Part shown: piece after piece, positions 56,401-64,000 of the stretch
Layout: each line of letters opens with the position of its first letter
How positions within the stretch are numbered: position 1 is the first letter of the stretch
Assembly (NCBI RefSeq): GCF_019100495.1
Contig: NZ_JAHRVA010000001.1
Span: 372,001 to 436,000 of the forward strand
Length of the DNA: 64,000 nucleotides
Source: Falsochrobactrum tianjinense
GTDB lineage: Bacteria; Pseudomonadota; Alphaproteobacteria; Rhizobiales; Rhizobiaceae
Direction: 5' to 3'
The notes under the pieces: generated by a model
Told to the model about the DNA's origin: nothing
Database searches by the model: none
What the model saw: the letters and a program-made list of their open reading frames with translations, nothing else
Made by a program: the position numbers and the translations under genes

Positions 56401-59013
56401 GCGCAGAATGGTTCGCTCGCCGAACAGTTGCGCCGCAGCGAGGAAATCACCGGCGATCTGGCCGCGCGCAGCGATGCCCGAATCGTCGCTGAGGAGTTGA
56501 CGCAAGTACCGGACGGGAGCGAACGCGTGCCGTCTGTCGCAAGCCGAAGCGGTGAAGAGCGCCGCCTCGCTTCCGCGCCGCGTCCTATCGAAGTGCCGCG
56601 TCCTTCGGGCGACGACCTGAGCTTCTGGAACGGCTATGGCGGTTTTGCCGAAGATGGCAGCTATGTCGTACGCGTCAATGGCAGCACCAATACGCCGCAT
56701 CCATGGATTAATGTGATAGCCAATCCCTCCTTCGGCTTCCATGTTTCGGCAGAGGGTTCAGCCTTCACCTGGGCAGGCAACAGTCGCGACTATCAGCTTA
56801 CGCCCTGGGCGAACGATCCAGTCACTAATCGTACTGGCGAGGCGATCTACATTCTCGACCGCGAAACGGGTCGCACTTTTGCACCGACTGCCAATGTATT
56901 GCGCGATGAGGCGGTCACCTATGAAGCCCGCCATGGCCATGGCCACAGTGCGTTCTCGGCGCAACATGGCGAACTGGCGTTGGAACTGACCCATATTGTC
57001 GATGTCGAAAAGCCGGTCCGGCTCTCGCGCCTCACCATCGCCAATCATGGCCGGGCAATGCGCAAGCTGCGTATTTATGGCTATGTTGAATGGGTTCTGG
57101 GCAATGTCCGCGCGAAAAATGCACCCTTCATCGTGCCTTCGCATGATGATGAAATGGGCGCGCTTTTCGCCACCAATCCCTACCATCCGGAAAAATCCGG
57201 GCAGGTGGCTTTCTTTGCCGCAAATGAAAAGCCGCATTCGCTTACATCCGACCGCAATGAGTTCATTGGCGCTACCGGTTCGGTCGACAGGCCGGAAATC
57301 GTGCTTCAGGGCAAATCGCTTTCCAATACGGTCGAGGCTGGCCGCGATCCATGCGCAGCGCTTGCATTCGATATTGAAGTGGGGCCGGGCGAAAGCCGTG
57401 AACTGGTCTTCCTGCTTGGCAATGCCGACAACCAGGAACAGGCCACAGCACTGGTATCCGAAATCCGGCAAGTCTCGTTCGACGAGAGGCTCGCCGCGAC
57501 CGAAAAACAATGGGAAGGTCTCTTCAATCGCGTGCAGGTGAAGACTCCCGATCCAGCTTTCGACCTGATGGTCAATGGCTGGCTGCCTTATCAGGCAGTG
57601 GCCTGCCGGATCTGGGCGCGTGCTGCCTTCTATCAGGCCAGCGGCGCTTTCGGCTTCCGCGACCAGTTGCAGGATACGCTTTCGCTTCTGCTCATGGATT
57701 CCTCGCTCGCTCGCGCACAGATCATCAATGCGGCTTCGCGCCAGTTCCGCGAGGGTGACGTGCAGCATTGGTGGTTGCCCGCAACAGGGGCAGGTGTGCG
57801 CACGCTGATCTCTGATGATGTGGTCTGGCTCGGCTATGGTGCCTCGCTTTATGTCGAGACCACGGGCGACCGCTCCATTCTTGATGAAAAGCTGCCCTTC
57901 CTTGAGGGCCGCAAGCTTGAAGAGGGTGAACATGATGCCTTCTATGAGCCGGAAATCTCCAAAGATACCGCAAGCCTTTACGAACATTGTGCGCTGGCGC
58001 TAGACCTCGCGGTCACACGCACCGGCAAGCACGGCCTGCCGCTCATTCTTGGCGGCGACTGGAATGACGGCATGAATCTTGTTGGCGTGAAGGGCGAGGG
58101 CGAAAGTGTATGGCTCGGCTGGTTCCTTGCCTATACGCTCAAGCAATTCATTCCAATTGCTCAATCGCGTGAGGACCCCGCGCGCGCGGAACGCTGGCAG
58201 GCGCATGTGGAAAGCCTGACCAAAGCCCTCGACCGCGATGGCTGGGATGGCGAATGGTATCGCCGCGGTTTCTATGACAATGGCGCACCGCTCGGCTCCA
58301 AGGACAGTGACGAATGCCGCATCGATGCCATCGCGCAGTCCTGGAGCGTACTGTCGGGCGTTGCCGATCCCAGACGTGCCGAACAGGCTATGGCCTCGCT
58401 CGAAAAATACCTGCTGGACGACGGGGAAGGCGAGTTGCTGCGTCTGTTCACGCCGCCTTTCGACAAGACGGTACAGGAGCCGGGCTATATCAAGGGCTAC
58501 CCGCCCGGCGTTCGCGAAAATGGCGGCCAATATACCCATGGTGCGACCTGGGCCATTCTGGCGCTGGCGCGCATGGGCAAAGCGGCGGAAGCATGGCGGC
58601 TGTTCTCGCTCATCAGCCCGATCAGCCATGGCCGCAACCCGGATGTCTACCGCGTTGAACCTTATGTGATCGCCGCCGATATCTATTCCGTTGAGCCGCG
58701 TCGCGGGCAGGGCGGTTGGACCTGGTATACCGGATCGGCGGGCTGGTTCTATCGGATTGCGACTGAGGGAATCCTTGGCGTGACCAGGCGCGGCGACCGC
58801 CTGCATCTCGACCCGGCGCTGCCGCCGGAATGGGATGGATACGAGGCAAGCTTACGCTTTGGCGATGCTCTCTACCGTGTCAAGATTATCACCGGTGCAA
58901 AGAGCAAAGCCCTCCGGTTGAATGGCCGCAAGCTCACAAAGCCGGATGACGGCGTACCGATCAAACCGGACGGCGAACATGAAATTGTCATGGAGCTTCC
59001 CAAAAACCAGTGA
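50416..59013 (+). CDS. cgs: Cyclic beta-1,2-glucan synthase
   Basis: A very large inner-membrane enzyme (2865 residues; chvB/ndvB homologue) that starts, elongates and cyclises periplasmic beta-1,2-glucans from UDP-glucose. The N-terminal third contains about six membrane helices (about 410-470, 820-870 and 935-985) and the GT84 glycosyltransferase domain: D632xD634 in LDADTRL and the R778xxRW motif ([10 protein letters not shown]). The C-terminal part (about 1550-2865) is a GH94-type phosphorylase domain controlling glucan length, with the catalytic Asp region GGDWNDGMN at 2546-2554. In Brucella this glucan is a virulence factor acting on host membrane rafts. UDP-glucose depends on pgm in the same window. 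The frame is fully intact, and a strong terminator follows. Confidence 0.98.
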   Translation: MPELSSSLSNSSTSDRKTLDRIPPEQPSPIRAHYKSEDELRELAASVARGEELTLPGYQAFAFDQRLSENDKLILHAYRSADAASRAGETITPAAQWLLDNHYQIDKTVQQTRRDLPRRFIQQLPPYAAIKDMPRIFALAWLYVAHTDSNFSLKSLTALVQGFQTVEPLKIGELWALPAAVRYFLIENARRLALRVDRARNMRNLANTVADRIVLAANDQELEAVLAQYAQAACDSTFATHLLYRLRGASTDTSAAASWLERILEQEGSNPEDAIVEEHARQSTGGVTMGNVIRSLKSIDDIEWETWFETVNEVDAILREHSDFELLDFRSRNAYRVTIEKLARFSNLSEIDITWAALKLAQEKSDAEGGASGLAGGNASIAYYLSGEGRGELEKVCGYRAPFSVKVLRFYRNIGLWGFFIPTAIFTILILLLVNYCMIRAGLSTDLRTLFTLLAIFPAMDASYSLFNALVPWFMQPTRLIGFEYKDGLPPEARTLVAVPTFITSRDSIDEQIRNLEVHYLTNPRGEIFFALVSDWMDAKQEITPADMEIFEYARDEIAKLNEHYTGDEQPRFFLLHRRRLYNEKQGCWMGWERKRGKLHELNLLLRGDQDTSFFPGDPRLPRDIRYVMTLDADTRLTPEAVTNLAGKLSHPLNRPVLDAKTGRVTRGYGILQPRVTPSLTTGDEASFLQRVFSVNRGMDPYVFAVSDSYQDLLGEGTFTGKGLYDIDAFEAALKGQVPENTLLSHDLLEGGYARAALVSDVEVVEDYPTGYNVDVSRHHRWARGDWQLLPWLFSTTSGVNTTTRWKMVDNLRRSLNPIFWVLAAVVGWSVLPIGPAAVWQAFLIVSMFVAPTFGIVTNLIPASMDYSLKGHAQSILTDIALGTADVALRTTFIAHSAYLMADAIARTIYRLFVSRRNLLEWRTAAQASSSPDTLLYYYQMMWPALVIAGAAILLPLAAESHAALIAAPFAVIWFASPLIAWLVSRSAKPQDTLEVLTEDKADLRRYARRTWRYFAEFTNAENNHLPPDNFQEEPAPIVAQRTSPTNIGVYLLSVVAARDFGWIGFEETLNRIEATVTTLEKMEKYQGHLYNWYETHTLTPMTPLYVSAVDSGNLAGHLVTLSSAMEEWAEAPSVYMQGDLDGILDVNDIVEKTIGKIPDDRRILRPLRRRLEERIANFRRAVRTIKEEPETASFRTINLSLFASDIVRLMDELDSEVETPASAEASEWARILVDTCKAHTDDAMGEHNTDELREHLRDLASRSRQLAFDMQFGFLERKERRLLSIGFRVQENELDESCYDLLASEARLASLFAIAKGDVPVEHWFKLGRLLVPVGWKGALLSWSGSMFEYLMPPLVMSEPLGSLLDQTNKLIVQRQIDYATSRGLPWGISEAAFNARDAHMNYQYSNFGVPNLGLQRGLSRNAVIAPYASLLAAQYQPAAAVANLKRLEKLGALGRYGFHDSVDFTPSRVREGEAYAVVKNYYAHHHGMAIIAVNNVIFEGRMRERFHSDPVIEAAELLLQEKAPREIPMVYAKTENPMRVDSGGFDDAPMRIIDVPFKAPRTTHMMSNGQYALMVTANGSGYSRWHNWDITRFHADASEDLQGTFLFLRDMENGYWWSATGEPVRNPEEESKTVFTEDKAEFYKTANDIKTVMEVIVSSECDGEGRRLDIINTSASDRMIEVTSYAELVLTDTDSDAAHPAFAKMFVETEIDDNGSTIYAKRRKRAPSDPDIHVAHFVADLTGAVRETEIETDRRAFIGRGRSLRNAVAFDEGAKFTGSQGCVLDAIASVRTRVRVPAHKKVSLVFWTFAGGSRGAVEHAVAMHRHPETFAREYSLSWTSSQVQLYHIGIRPTEAADYQKIAAYLLYPERTLRQPPETIASGLGKQSDLWPLSISGDYPIFALRIDNEADLDVLRGVLRAQEYWRSKGLTVDVVAVNERAFSYAQDTQRAIEWIVEGFRARGGGQSHIFAVRRDQMSEETYNTLLASARIVMHAQNGSLAEQLRRSEEITGDLAARSDARIVAEELTQVPDGSERVPSVASRSGEERRLASAPRPIEVPRPSGDDLSFWNGYGGFAEDGSYVVRVNGSTNTPHPWINVIANPSFGFHVSAEGSAFTWAGNSRDYQLTPWANDPVTNRTGEAIYILDRETGRTFAPTANVLRDEAVTYEARHGHGHSAFSAQHGELALELTHIVDVEKPVRLSRLTIANHGRAMRKLRIYGYVEWVLGNVRAKNAPFIVPSHDDEMGALFATNPYHPEKSGQVAFFAANEKPHSLTSDRNEFIGATGSVDRPEIVLQGKSLSNTVEAGRDPCAALAFDIEVGPGESRELVFLLGNADNQEQATALVSEIRQVSFDERLAATEKQWEGLFNRVQVKTPDPAFDLMVNGWLPYQAVACRIWARAAFYQASGAFGFRDQLQDTLSLLLMDSSLARAQIINAASRQFREGDVQHWWLPATGAGVRTLISDDVVWLGYGASLYVETTGDRSILDEKLPFLEGRKLEEGEHDAFYEPEISKDTASLYEHCALALDLAVTRTGKHGLPLILGGDWNDGMNLVGVKGEGESVWLGWFLAYTLKQFIPIAQSREDPARAERWQAHVESLTKALDRDGWDGEWYRRGFYDNGAPLGSKDSDECRIDAIAQSWSVLSGVADPRRAEQAMASLEKYLLDDGEGELLRLFTPPFDKTVQEPGYIKGYPPGVRENGGQYTHGATWAILALARMGKAAEAWRLFSLISPISHGRNPDVYRVEPYVIAADIYSVEPRRGQGGWTWYTGSAGWFYRIATEGILGVTRRGDRLHLDPALPPEWDGYEASLRFGDALYRVKIITGAKSKALRLNGRKLTKPDDGVPIKPDGEHEIVMELPKNQ

Positions 59014-59020
59014 AGCATTT

Positions 59021-59048
59021 AAAAAGGCGGGCGAAACCCGCCTTTTTT
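59021..59048 (+). terminator. Terminator of cgs
   Basis: AAAAAGGCGGG at 59021-59031 pairs with CCCGCCTTTTTT at 59037-59048 (CGAAA loop). It starts seven bases after the cgs stop, and its T-run is part of the stem. Confidence 0.92.
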
Positions 59049-59096
59049 GCTGCGCCCGGTGTTAAGGGCTGCGGCGCTTATGGAATGGAGGCCGTC

Positions 59097-60401
59097 ATGG
59101 CCAGAACTGATATTGCGCGACGCGTGTATAACCACGCATGGAAGCTCGATCCGATTGTCCGCAGCCTGCTGGACACGGATTTTTACAAGCTCCTGATGTT
59201 GCAGATGATCTGGGGTCTTTATCCCAAGGTGAACGCGACCTTCTCGCTAATCAACCGCACGACTTCCGTGCGCCTGGCCGACGAGATCGATGAGGGGGAG
59301 CTGCGCGCCCAACTCGATCATGCGCGCACATTGCGTTTCTCCAAGAAAGAAATGATCTGGCTTGCAGGTAATACCTTCTATGGCCGCAAGCAGATTTTCC
59401 AGCCGGAATTCCTTAACTGGCTGCCTGATTTTCAACTGCCGGAATATGAATTGCGCCGCCGCGATGGCCAGTATGAGCTGCATTTTCATGGGCCATGGAC
59501 GCACACCACCATGTGGGAGATTCCGGCGCTTGCCATCATCAATGAATTGCGCTCGCGCGCGGCCATGAAAAATCTCGGGCCATTCTCGCTTGATGTGCTC
59601 TACGCTCGTGCCAAGGCCAAGATGTGGAGCAAGGTCGAACGATTGCGCAAGCTGCCAGACCTCAAGGTCTCGGATTTTGGCACCCGCCGCCGCCATTCTT
59701 TCCTCTGGCAGCGCTGGTGCGTCGAGGCGTTGAAGGAGGGTATTGGCGACGCCTTCACCGGCACCTCCAATGTACTGCTGGCCATGGATACCGATCTGGA
59801 GGCGCTTGGTACCAATGCCCATGAACTGCCGATGGTGCTGGCGGCCCTTGCAAAGACAGACGACGAATTGCGCAGCGCGCCCTACCGCGTGCTTCAGGAC
59901 TGGAACCGCTATTATGGCGGCAATCTCCTGATCGTGTTGCCCGACGCCTTTGGAACAGCTGCCTTCCTGCGCAATGCGCCTGACTGGGTCGCTGACTGGA
60001 CCGGCTTTCGTCCCGACAGCGCGCCTCCCATCGAAGGCGGCGAGCGTATCATCGAATGGTGGAAATCGCGGGGCAAGGATCCGCGAGAAAAGCTTCTGAT
60101 CTTTTCCGATGCGCTTGATGTCGACACCATCGAGGAAACCTATCGCCACTTTGAGGGCCGCGTGCGAATGAGTTTTGGTTGGGGTACCAATCTGACCAAT
60201 GACTTCGCCGGATGTGCGCCCAACACCATTCATGGCCTCAAGGCTATATCGCTGGTCTGCAAGGTCACGGACGCCAACGGGCATCCGGCGATCAAGCTTT
60301 CCGATAATCCGCAAAAAGCAACGGGCGACCCGAAGGAAGTTGAACGTTATCTGAAATTCTTTGGCAATGAAGAGCGGGTAGAGCAACTCGTCAAGGTGTG
60401 A
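59097..60401 (+). CDS. pncB: Nicotinate phosphoribosyltransferase
   Basis: Makes nicotinate mononucleotide from nicotinate and PRPP in NAD salvage; cytoplasmic. It has 434 residues, the PncB (type II) length. Motifs are [16 protein letters not shown] near 23, FSLINRT near 48, [14 protein letters not shown] near 195 and [10 protein letters not shown] near 360. The start MARTDIAR is set by GGAGG five bases before the ATG; the frame is open further upstream into the terminator of cgs. Confidence 0.95.
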   Translation: MARTDIARRVYNHAWKLDPIVRSLLDTDFYKLLMLQMIWGLYPKVNATFSLINRTTSVRLADEIDEGELRAQLDHARTLRFSKKEMIWLAGNTFYGRKQIFQPEFLNWLPDFQLPEYELRRRDGQYELHFHGPWTHTTMWEIPALAIINELRSRAAMKNLGPFSLDVLYARAKAKMWSKVERLRKLPDLKVSDFGTRRRHSFLWQRWCVEALKEGIGDAFTGTSNVLLAMDTDLEALGTNAHELPMVLAALAKTDDELRSAPYRVLQDWNRYYGGNLLIVLPDAFGTAAFLRNAPDWVADWTGFRPDSAPPIEGGERIIEWWKSRGKDPREKLLIFSDALDVDTIEETYRHFEGRVRMSFGWGTNLTNDFAGCAPNTIHGLKAISLVCKVTDANGHPAIKLSDNPQKATGDPKEVERYLKFFGNEERVEQLVKV

Positions 60402-60433
60402 CGTTTAATCGATATCCGTCACCGATTTGGTGC

Positions 60434-61360
60434 TCAATCCCGCATTTCGGTGGCCCATGGCGGGTTGGCGCCCGCGCGTGAAACCGTGATCGCCGCTGCC
60501 CGGACTCCCAGAGCGACAGCTGCATGAATCTGGTCCTCGTCCAGATTGGCGATGGCCTGTTTGTCCAGCAGGCCCTGCACGTGCAGGCTGGCCAATATGC
60601 CGGCATTGACCGTATCGCCCGCCCCGACTGTATCCACCACATCCACCTTGACGCCCGGAACCCGTACGCTTGCATTGGCGCTATAAGCGTCGGCCCCATG
60701 AGCTCCCTTGGTGATGACGATGAGCTTTGGCCCAAGCTTGAGCCATTCACCTGCAATCTCGTCATGGCTACCCTTTTCGCCGAACCAGTCGAGATCCTCG
60801 TCCGACAGCTTCACGATATCGGCCAACGCGATCATGCGCTTCATGCGCGCCAGATGCTTTTCGCGGTCGTTGATGAAGCTCGTGCGGATATTGGGATCGA
60901 GGAACATGACGCGCTTTGACGCTTCGCGGATCATCAGCGTTTCATAGATATTGCCGCACGGTTCCGAAATCAGGCTGATGCAGCCAAAAAGCATCGCCTT
61001 GACTGTGTCATCAATGAGCGGCATGTCGTCTTTGGACAGCATGCGCCCGGCTGTGTTCTCGTCGTAAAACGCATAGCGCGCCTGCCCCTCGATCAGCCGC
61101 ACGAAAGCAAGCGTAGTCGGTCGGTCGGAGATTGCCGCGAAGGAATAATCGACATTGGAGCGTGCGAGTGTATCGCGCAAAATCTCGCCCAGAAAATCCG
61201 AAGAAAGACCGGAAAAGAAGCCAGTCGGGACATCCAGCCTGCCCAGCGCGATAGCTGTATTGAATACCGAGCCGCCTGCGAAAGGCATAAAAGCCGTTGC
61301 GCCTTCCGCAGTTTCGCGCGGCAGCATGTCGATCAGGGCTTCACCGCAGCAAAGGATCAT
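60434..61360 (-). CDS. PfkB-family sugar kinase
   Basis: A 308-residue cytoplasmic ribokinase-type kinase. The N-terminal sugar-binding GGSVFNTAIALGRL is near 32, and the C-terminal signature DTVGAGDTVNAGILASL near 245-261 contains the catalytic Asp. It is most like fructokinases, but the substrate is not certain. The start ATG 61360 has AAGGA six bases upstream and is chosen over 61375. It is the second gene of a pair with the SDR gene upstream (25-base gap). Confidence 0.88.
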   Translation of the reverse strand: MILCCGEALIDMLPRETAEGATAFMPFAGGSVFNTAIALGRLDVPTGFFSGLSSDFLGEILRDTLARSNVDYSFAAISDRPTTLAFVRLIEGQARYAFYDENTAGRMLSKDDMPLIDDTVKAMLFGCISLISEPCGNIYETLMIREASKRVMFLDPNIRTSFINDREKHLARMKRMIALADIVKLSDEDLDWFGEKGSHDEIAGEWLKLGPKLIVITKGAHGADAYSANASVRVPGVKVDVVDTVGAGDTVNAGILASLHVQGLLDKQAIANLDEDQIHAAVALGVRAAAITVSRAGANPPWATEMRD

Positions 61361-61385
61361 CGCCGGTCCTTTCATCTCCCTATTA

Positions 61386-62177
61386 TCAGACGTGCTGGCC
61401 GCCATTGATATGAATTTCCGATCCTGTCACATAAGAGGAGGCTTCGTTGCACAGGAAATAGATGGTTTCCGCCACTTCTGATGTTTTGCCAAGGCGGCGC
61501 ATCGGCAATTGTTCGACCAGCTTGTCGGTGCCTGGCGACAGGATCGCAGTATCGATCTCGCCCGGCGCGATGGCGTTGACGCGAATGCAGTGCGGGCCGA
61601 AATCCGAGGCCATCTCGCGGGTCAGCGCGGCAAGCGCCGCCTTCGATGTCGCATAGGCCGTGCCTGCGAAGGGGTGCACGCGGCTTCCGGCGATGGATGT
61701 GACATTGACCACCGAGCCTTGCGCGGCCTCCAGCTCCTTGAACAGACCCCGCGCCAGCATGATGGGGGCCATGAGGTTCACCTGAAAAACATCGCGCCAT
61801 GTCGCCATTGGCGTTTCCAGCGAGTTCATGCGGCGACCGCCCTCGCCTTTGGGTGAAATACCCGCATTATTGACCAGCGCATGCAGCTTGCCGCCATTGT
61901 CTTCCAACCTGCGGCGAATTTCAGCGATGGCCTTGCCGATGTCTTCCTGATCGGCAAGATCGACCTTCACATGATCTTCCGGACCGGCAGGCCATGGGCA
62001 GTTCTCCGCGAAATCCTGCCGCGAGCAGGTGATGACGCGCCATCCCGCGCGCGAAAACCGTTTCACCGTTGCATGGCCAATGCCACGGCTTGCGCCTGTC
62101 AGGACCAGTGTTTTGCGCTCCGCATCCGATTTGGGAGCATCGGACTGGGACATATCGTTATTGGAAACTGTGGACAT
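61386..62177 (-). CDS. Short-chain dehydrogenase/reductase
   Basis: An NAD(P)-dependent oxidoreductase of 263 residues. The cofactor motif TGASRGIG is at about 27-34, NNAG at about 100, and the catalytic region has Ser in VVNVTSIAGS and YATSK in GTAYATSKAALA. An N-terminal extension of about 20 residues is Ser/Asp-rich. It is co-directional with the PfkB kinase gene. The substrate is unknown; pairing with a sugar kinase suggests a sugar or polyol, but this is inference. Confidence 0.88.
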   Translation of the reverse strand: MSTVSNNDMSQSDAPKSDAERKTLVLTGASRGIGHATVKRFSRAGWRVITCSRQDFAENCPWPAGPEDHVKVDLADQEDIGKAIAEIRRRLEDNGGKLHALVNNAGISPKGEGGRRMNSLETPMATWRDVFQVNLMAPIMLARGLFKELEAAQGSVVNVTSIAGSRVHPFAGTAYATSKAALAALTREMASDFGPHCIRVNAIAPGEIDTAILSPGTDKLVEQLPMRRLGKTSEVAETIYFLCNEASSYVTGSEIHINGGQHV

Positions 62178-62262
62178 GACAACCTCACTCTCAATCCCTG
62201 CATAGACTAAGCCGCGCGGGATTTCGAGTGGATTTAACGAAGATCGACCCAGCCTGCCTCAC

Positions 62263-62369
62263 TAAAGCATATCTCCCAAAAGCGGGAACCGGTTTTGGGT
62301 TAAAGACATGCGAAAGAACAAAGATTTAAAGCGCGTCGCATGATTACCATTAAACGCGATGCGTCTTAG
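62263..62369 (+). repeat. Bru-RS-like dispersed palindromic repeat, nearly full copy
   Basis: taaagcatatctcccaaaag, then gcgggaaccggttttgggttaaagacatg, aaagatttaaagcgcgtcgc and taaacgcgatgcgtctta. It aligns end to end with the copy at 49094-49200. It lies between the SDR and penicillin-binding protein genes. Confidence 0.65.
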
Positions 62370-62409
62370 ACCGCGAGATCGGGCTGGCTACTGCGGCTGG
62401 CCCGAACAC

Positions 62410-64000
62410 TTATTGCGAATTACCCATGATAATGTCGAGCAGCGTTGTTGATTTGCGCTGTTGCGGCTCGCTCCCTATATTGGCGGGCGGCATGGGTCGA
62501 TTATCGTTGGCGCTGACTGGATAATTGGCTGGTGTACCCTGTTTCTGGCCCTGTTGCTGGATTGAATTTCGCGTGGGCGAATCCGGCGCGGGCGGCCAGT
62601 AACCGTCATCGCCATTGCCCGCGATGGGCTGATTGCCATAGCCGTCCTGCGACATCAGGCCCGGATCGTAAGGCGCATTCGGATCGATCCCGTCATTGCC
62701 GCCGGGCAATACATCCTGAATCTCGTAATGCCCGGGCAGTTCCATGATGGGAACGCCCTTATGGGCTTCCTTCATGAAGGTTTTCCAGGCTGTTACCGGC
62801 AGGCCCGATCCGAAGACGCGCTTCATGGCTTTGCCGTCATCATTACCGAACCAGACGCCGGTGGTGAGGTTGGCGGTATAACCAATGAACAAGGCATCGC
62901 GGAAATTCTGGCTGGTGCCGGTCTTGCCCGCCGCGGGCCAGCCGAAAGCGGCACGTCTGGCGGTTCCGTCTTCGACAGTGCGACGCAGCATGGCGTTCAT
63001 CATGCCAAGATTGCGCTCACTGATGACACGCGGGCCGACGCCATCCTGCTTCTGATAAAGCACATTGCCCTGCGAATCCGTGACCTTCGTGATGAAGTAG
63101 ACCGGCGCGCGATAGCCGCCATTGGCAAAAGGCACATAGGCGTCGGTCAGTTCGAGAAGCGTTACTTCCGATGTGCCGAGCGCAAGCGAGGCGTTGGGCG
63201 TCAGCTTCGACTGCACGCCGAGCCGGTGCGCGGTGTCGACTACTGTCTGCGGGCCGACTTCCATAACAAGCTGGGCGGAAACGGAATTGAGCGAGTGGGA
63301 AAGCGCAGTTGCAAGCGTCACCGGCCCCATATATTTGCCGCTATCGTTGCTTGGCGTCCATTTTCCGATGCGTATCGGCGCGTCATTGCGGATTGAATCG
63401 GGCGTGCGTCCCTGTTCCAGCGCGGAAAGATAGACGAAGGGCTTAAAAGCGGAAGCGGGCTGGCGATGGGCGTCGGTTACGCGGTCGAACTGGCTTGCCG
63501 CATAATCATAGCCGCCCACCATGGCGCGCACCGCGCCGGTATTGTCGATGGAAACAAGCGCACCCTGGCTGACATTCATCTTCTTGCCGTTTTCCAAAAT
63601 CTGATCCTTGATCGCACCTTCAGCAGCCTCCTGAAGATTGAGATCGACCGTCGTCTGGACCGTGATGTCATCGCGAGCTTCGCCGATCAGATCGGGCAGT
63701 TCGGAAACCACGCGGTCGGCGACATAATTCTCCGATCCTTGCCAGTAGGATGGAGCGCGGGTGGGCGGCTCGCTTTCCGCGATAGCCAACTGCCTGTCAT
63801 CGATCATGCCTTCCTCGCGCATTGCGCCGAGAACGACCCTGGCGCGCGCGGCAGCCGCCTCCGGGTCACGCGCGGGCGAAAGGCGCGACGGTGCTTTGAG
63901 GAGACCGGCCAGGGTGGCCGCTTCCATCAGGTTCACGTCCTTGGCAGATTTGCTGAAATAACGTCGTGACGCGGCATCGACGCCATAGGCGCCCGAACCG
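62410..64000 (-). CDS. mrcA: Penicillin-binding protein 1A-type, C-terminal part (5' end beyond window)
   Basis: A bifunctional class A PBP that polymerises and cross-links peptidoglycan. The window holds the last 529 residues. At its start are the end of the transglycosylase domain (YGVDAASRRYF and AATLAGLLKAPSR) and the linker. The transpeptidase domain has the active Ser in ASAFKPF, the SxN motif in HSLNSV and KTGTS in AGKTGTSQNF. The C-terminal tail of about 75 residues is Pro/Gln/Asn-rich and disordered. The frame is open to the window edge, so the true start is outside. Confidence 0.94.
   Translation of the reverse strand, partial: GSGAYGVDAASRRYFSKSAKDVNLMEAATLAGLLKAPSRLSPARDPEAAAARARVVLGAMREEGMIDDRQLAIAESEPPTRAPSYWQGSENYVADRVVSELPDLIGEARDDITVQTTVDLNLQEAAEGAIKDQILENGKKMNVSQGALVSIDNTGAVRAMVGGYDYAASQFDRVTDAHRQPASAFKPFVYLSALEQGRTPDSIRNDAPIRIGKWTPSNDSGKYMGPVTLATALSHSLNSVSAQLVMEVGPQTVVDTAHRLGVQSKLTPNASLALGTSEVTLLELTDAYVPFANGGYRAPVYFITKVTDSQGNVLYQKQDGVGPRVISERNLGMMNAMLRRTVEDGTARRAAFGWPAAGKTGTSQNFRDALFIGYTANLTTGVWFGNDDGKAMKRVFGSGLPVTAWKTFMKEAHKGVPIMELPGHYEIQDVLPGGNDGIDPNAPYDPGLMSQDGYGNQPIAGNGDDGYWPPAPDSPTRNSIQQQGQKQGTPANYPVSANDNRPMPPANIGSEPQQRKSTTLLDIIMGNSQ

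Overview
The window is ordinary chromosomal sequence from an alphaproteobacterium of the Brucella/Ochrobactrum group (Brucellaceae). Three things point there: the gene families and their order (cyoABCD, tamA-tamB, pgm, argG, ialB, a sulfate ABC operon, ilvD, ccmABCDG, acnA, the very large cyclic beta-1,2-glucan synthase gene, pncB, a class A penicillin-binding protein), alphaproteobacteria-specific families (DUF930, DUF2794, IalB), and dispersed copies of a roughly 105-bp palindromic repeat resembling the Bru-RS elements. I see no tRNA or rRNA gene, prophage, insertion sequence, CRISPR array or plasmid function.

Layout. 1-3948: quinol oxidase operon cyoABCD, with cyoA cut by the window edge. 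4079-4906: an unusually AT-rich segment leading into an SH3-domain exported protein gene that is frameshifted at a run of eight G. 5298-12710: tamA-tamB (outer-membrane assembly and lipid transport) and an L,D-transpeptidase. 12732-15359: two small unknown genes and a copper cluster (a YcnI/PCuAC fusion and a DUF2946 protein). 15460-21945: gloA, mrp, pgm, a P-loop kinase, small unknown genes, a lytic transglycosylase and a hemolysin III-family protein. 22038-28396: argG, a LysE exporter, rlmN, ialB, and YkvA-type, pterin dehydratase and thpR genes. 28482-34327: divergent tesA and a LolD/FtsX-type ABC pair, then a Bax-inhibitor-1-family gene behind a structured leader (probable ybhL RNA), then an acetyltransferase. 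34313-38197: the sulfate ABC operon on the minus strand. 38628-42146: a DUF930 protein, a stand-alone Lrp/AsnC ligand domain, a single-domain response regulator and ilvD. 42189-45102: ccmABCDG on the minus strand. 45416-50022: acnA, a DUF1223 protein and a DUF2794 protein. 50416-60401: the cyclic glucan synthase gene and pncB. 60434-64000: a PfkB kinase with an SDR, then the C-terminal part of a PBP1A-type enzyme.

Two themes link the genes. First, the cell envelope: Pgm supplies glucose-1-phosphate for UDP-glucose, the substrate of the glucan synthase; TamA/TamB, the L,D-transpeptidase, the lytic transglycosylase and PBP1A build or remodel the envelope. Second, aerobic respiration: the bo3-type oxidase, the cytochrome c maturation genes and the copper-chaperone cluster all serve terminal oxidases.

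No large undescribed system is evident. The items most worth checking are the poly-G frameshift, the structured leader before the BI-1-family gene, the palindrome and direct repeats upstream of the glucan synthase gene, the cysteine-rich unknown protein at 13013-13522, and the copper cluster.
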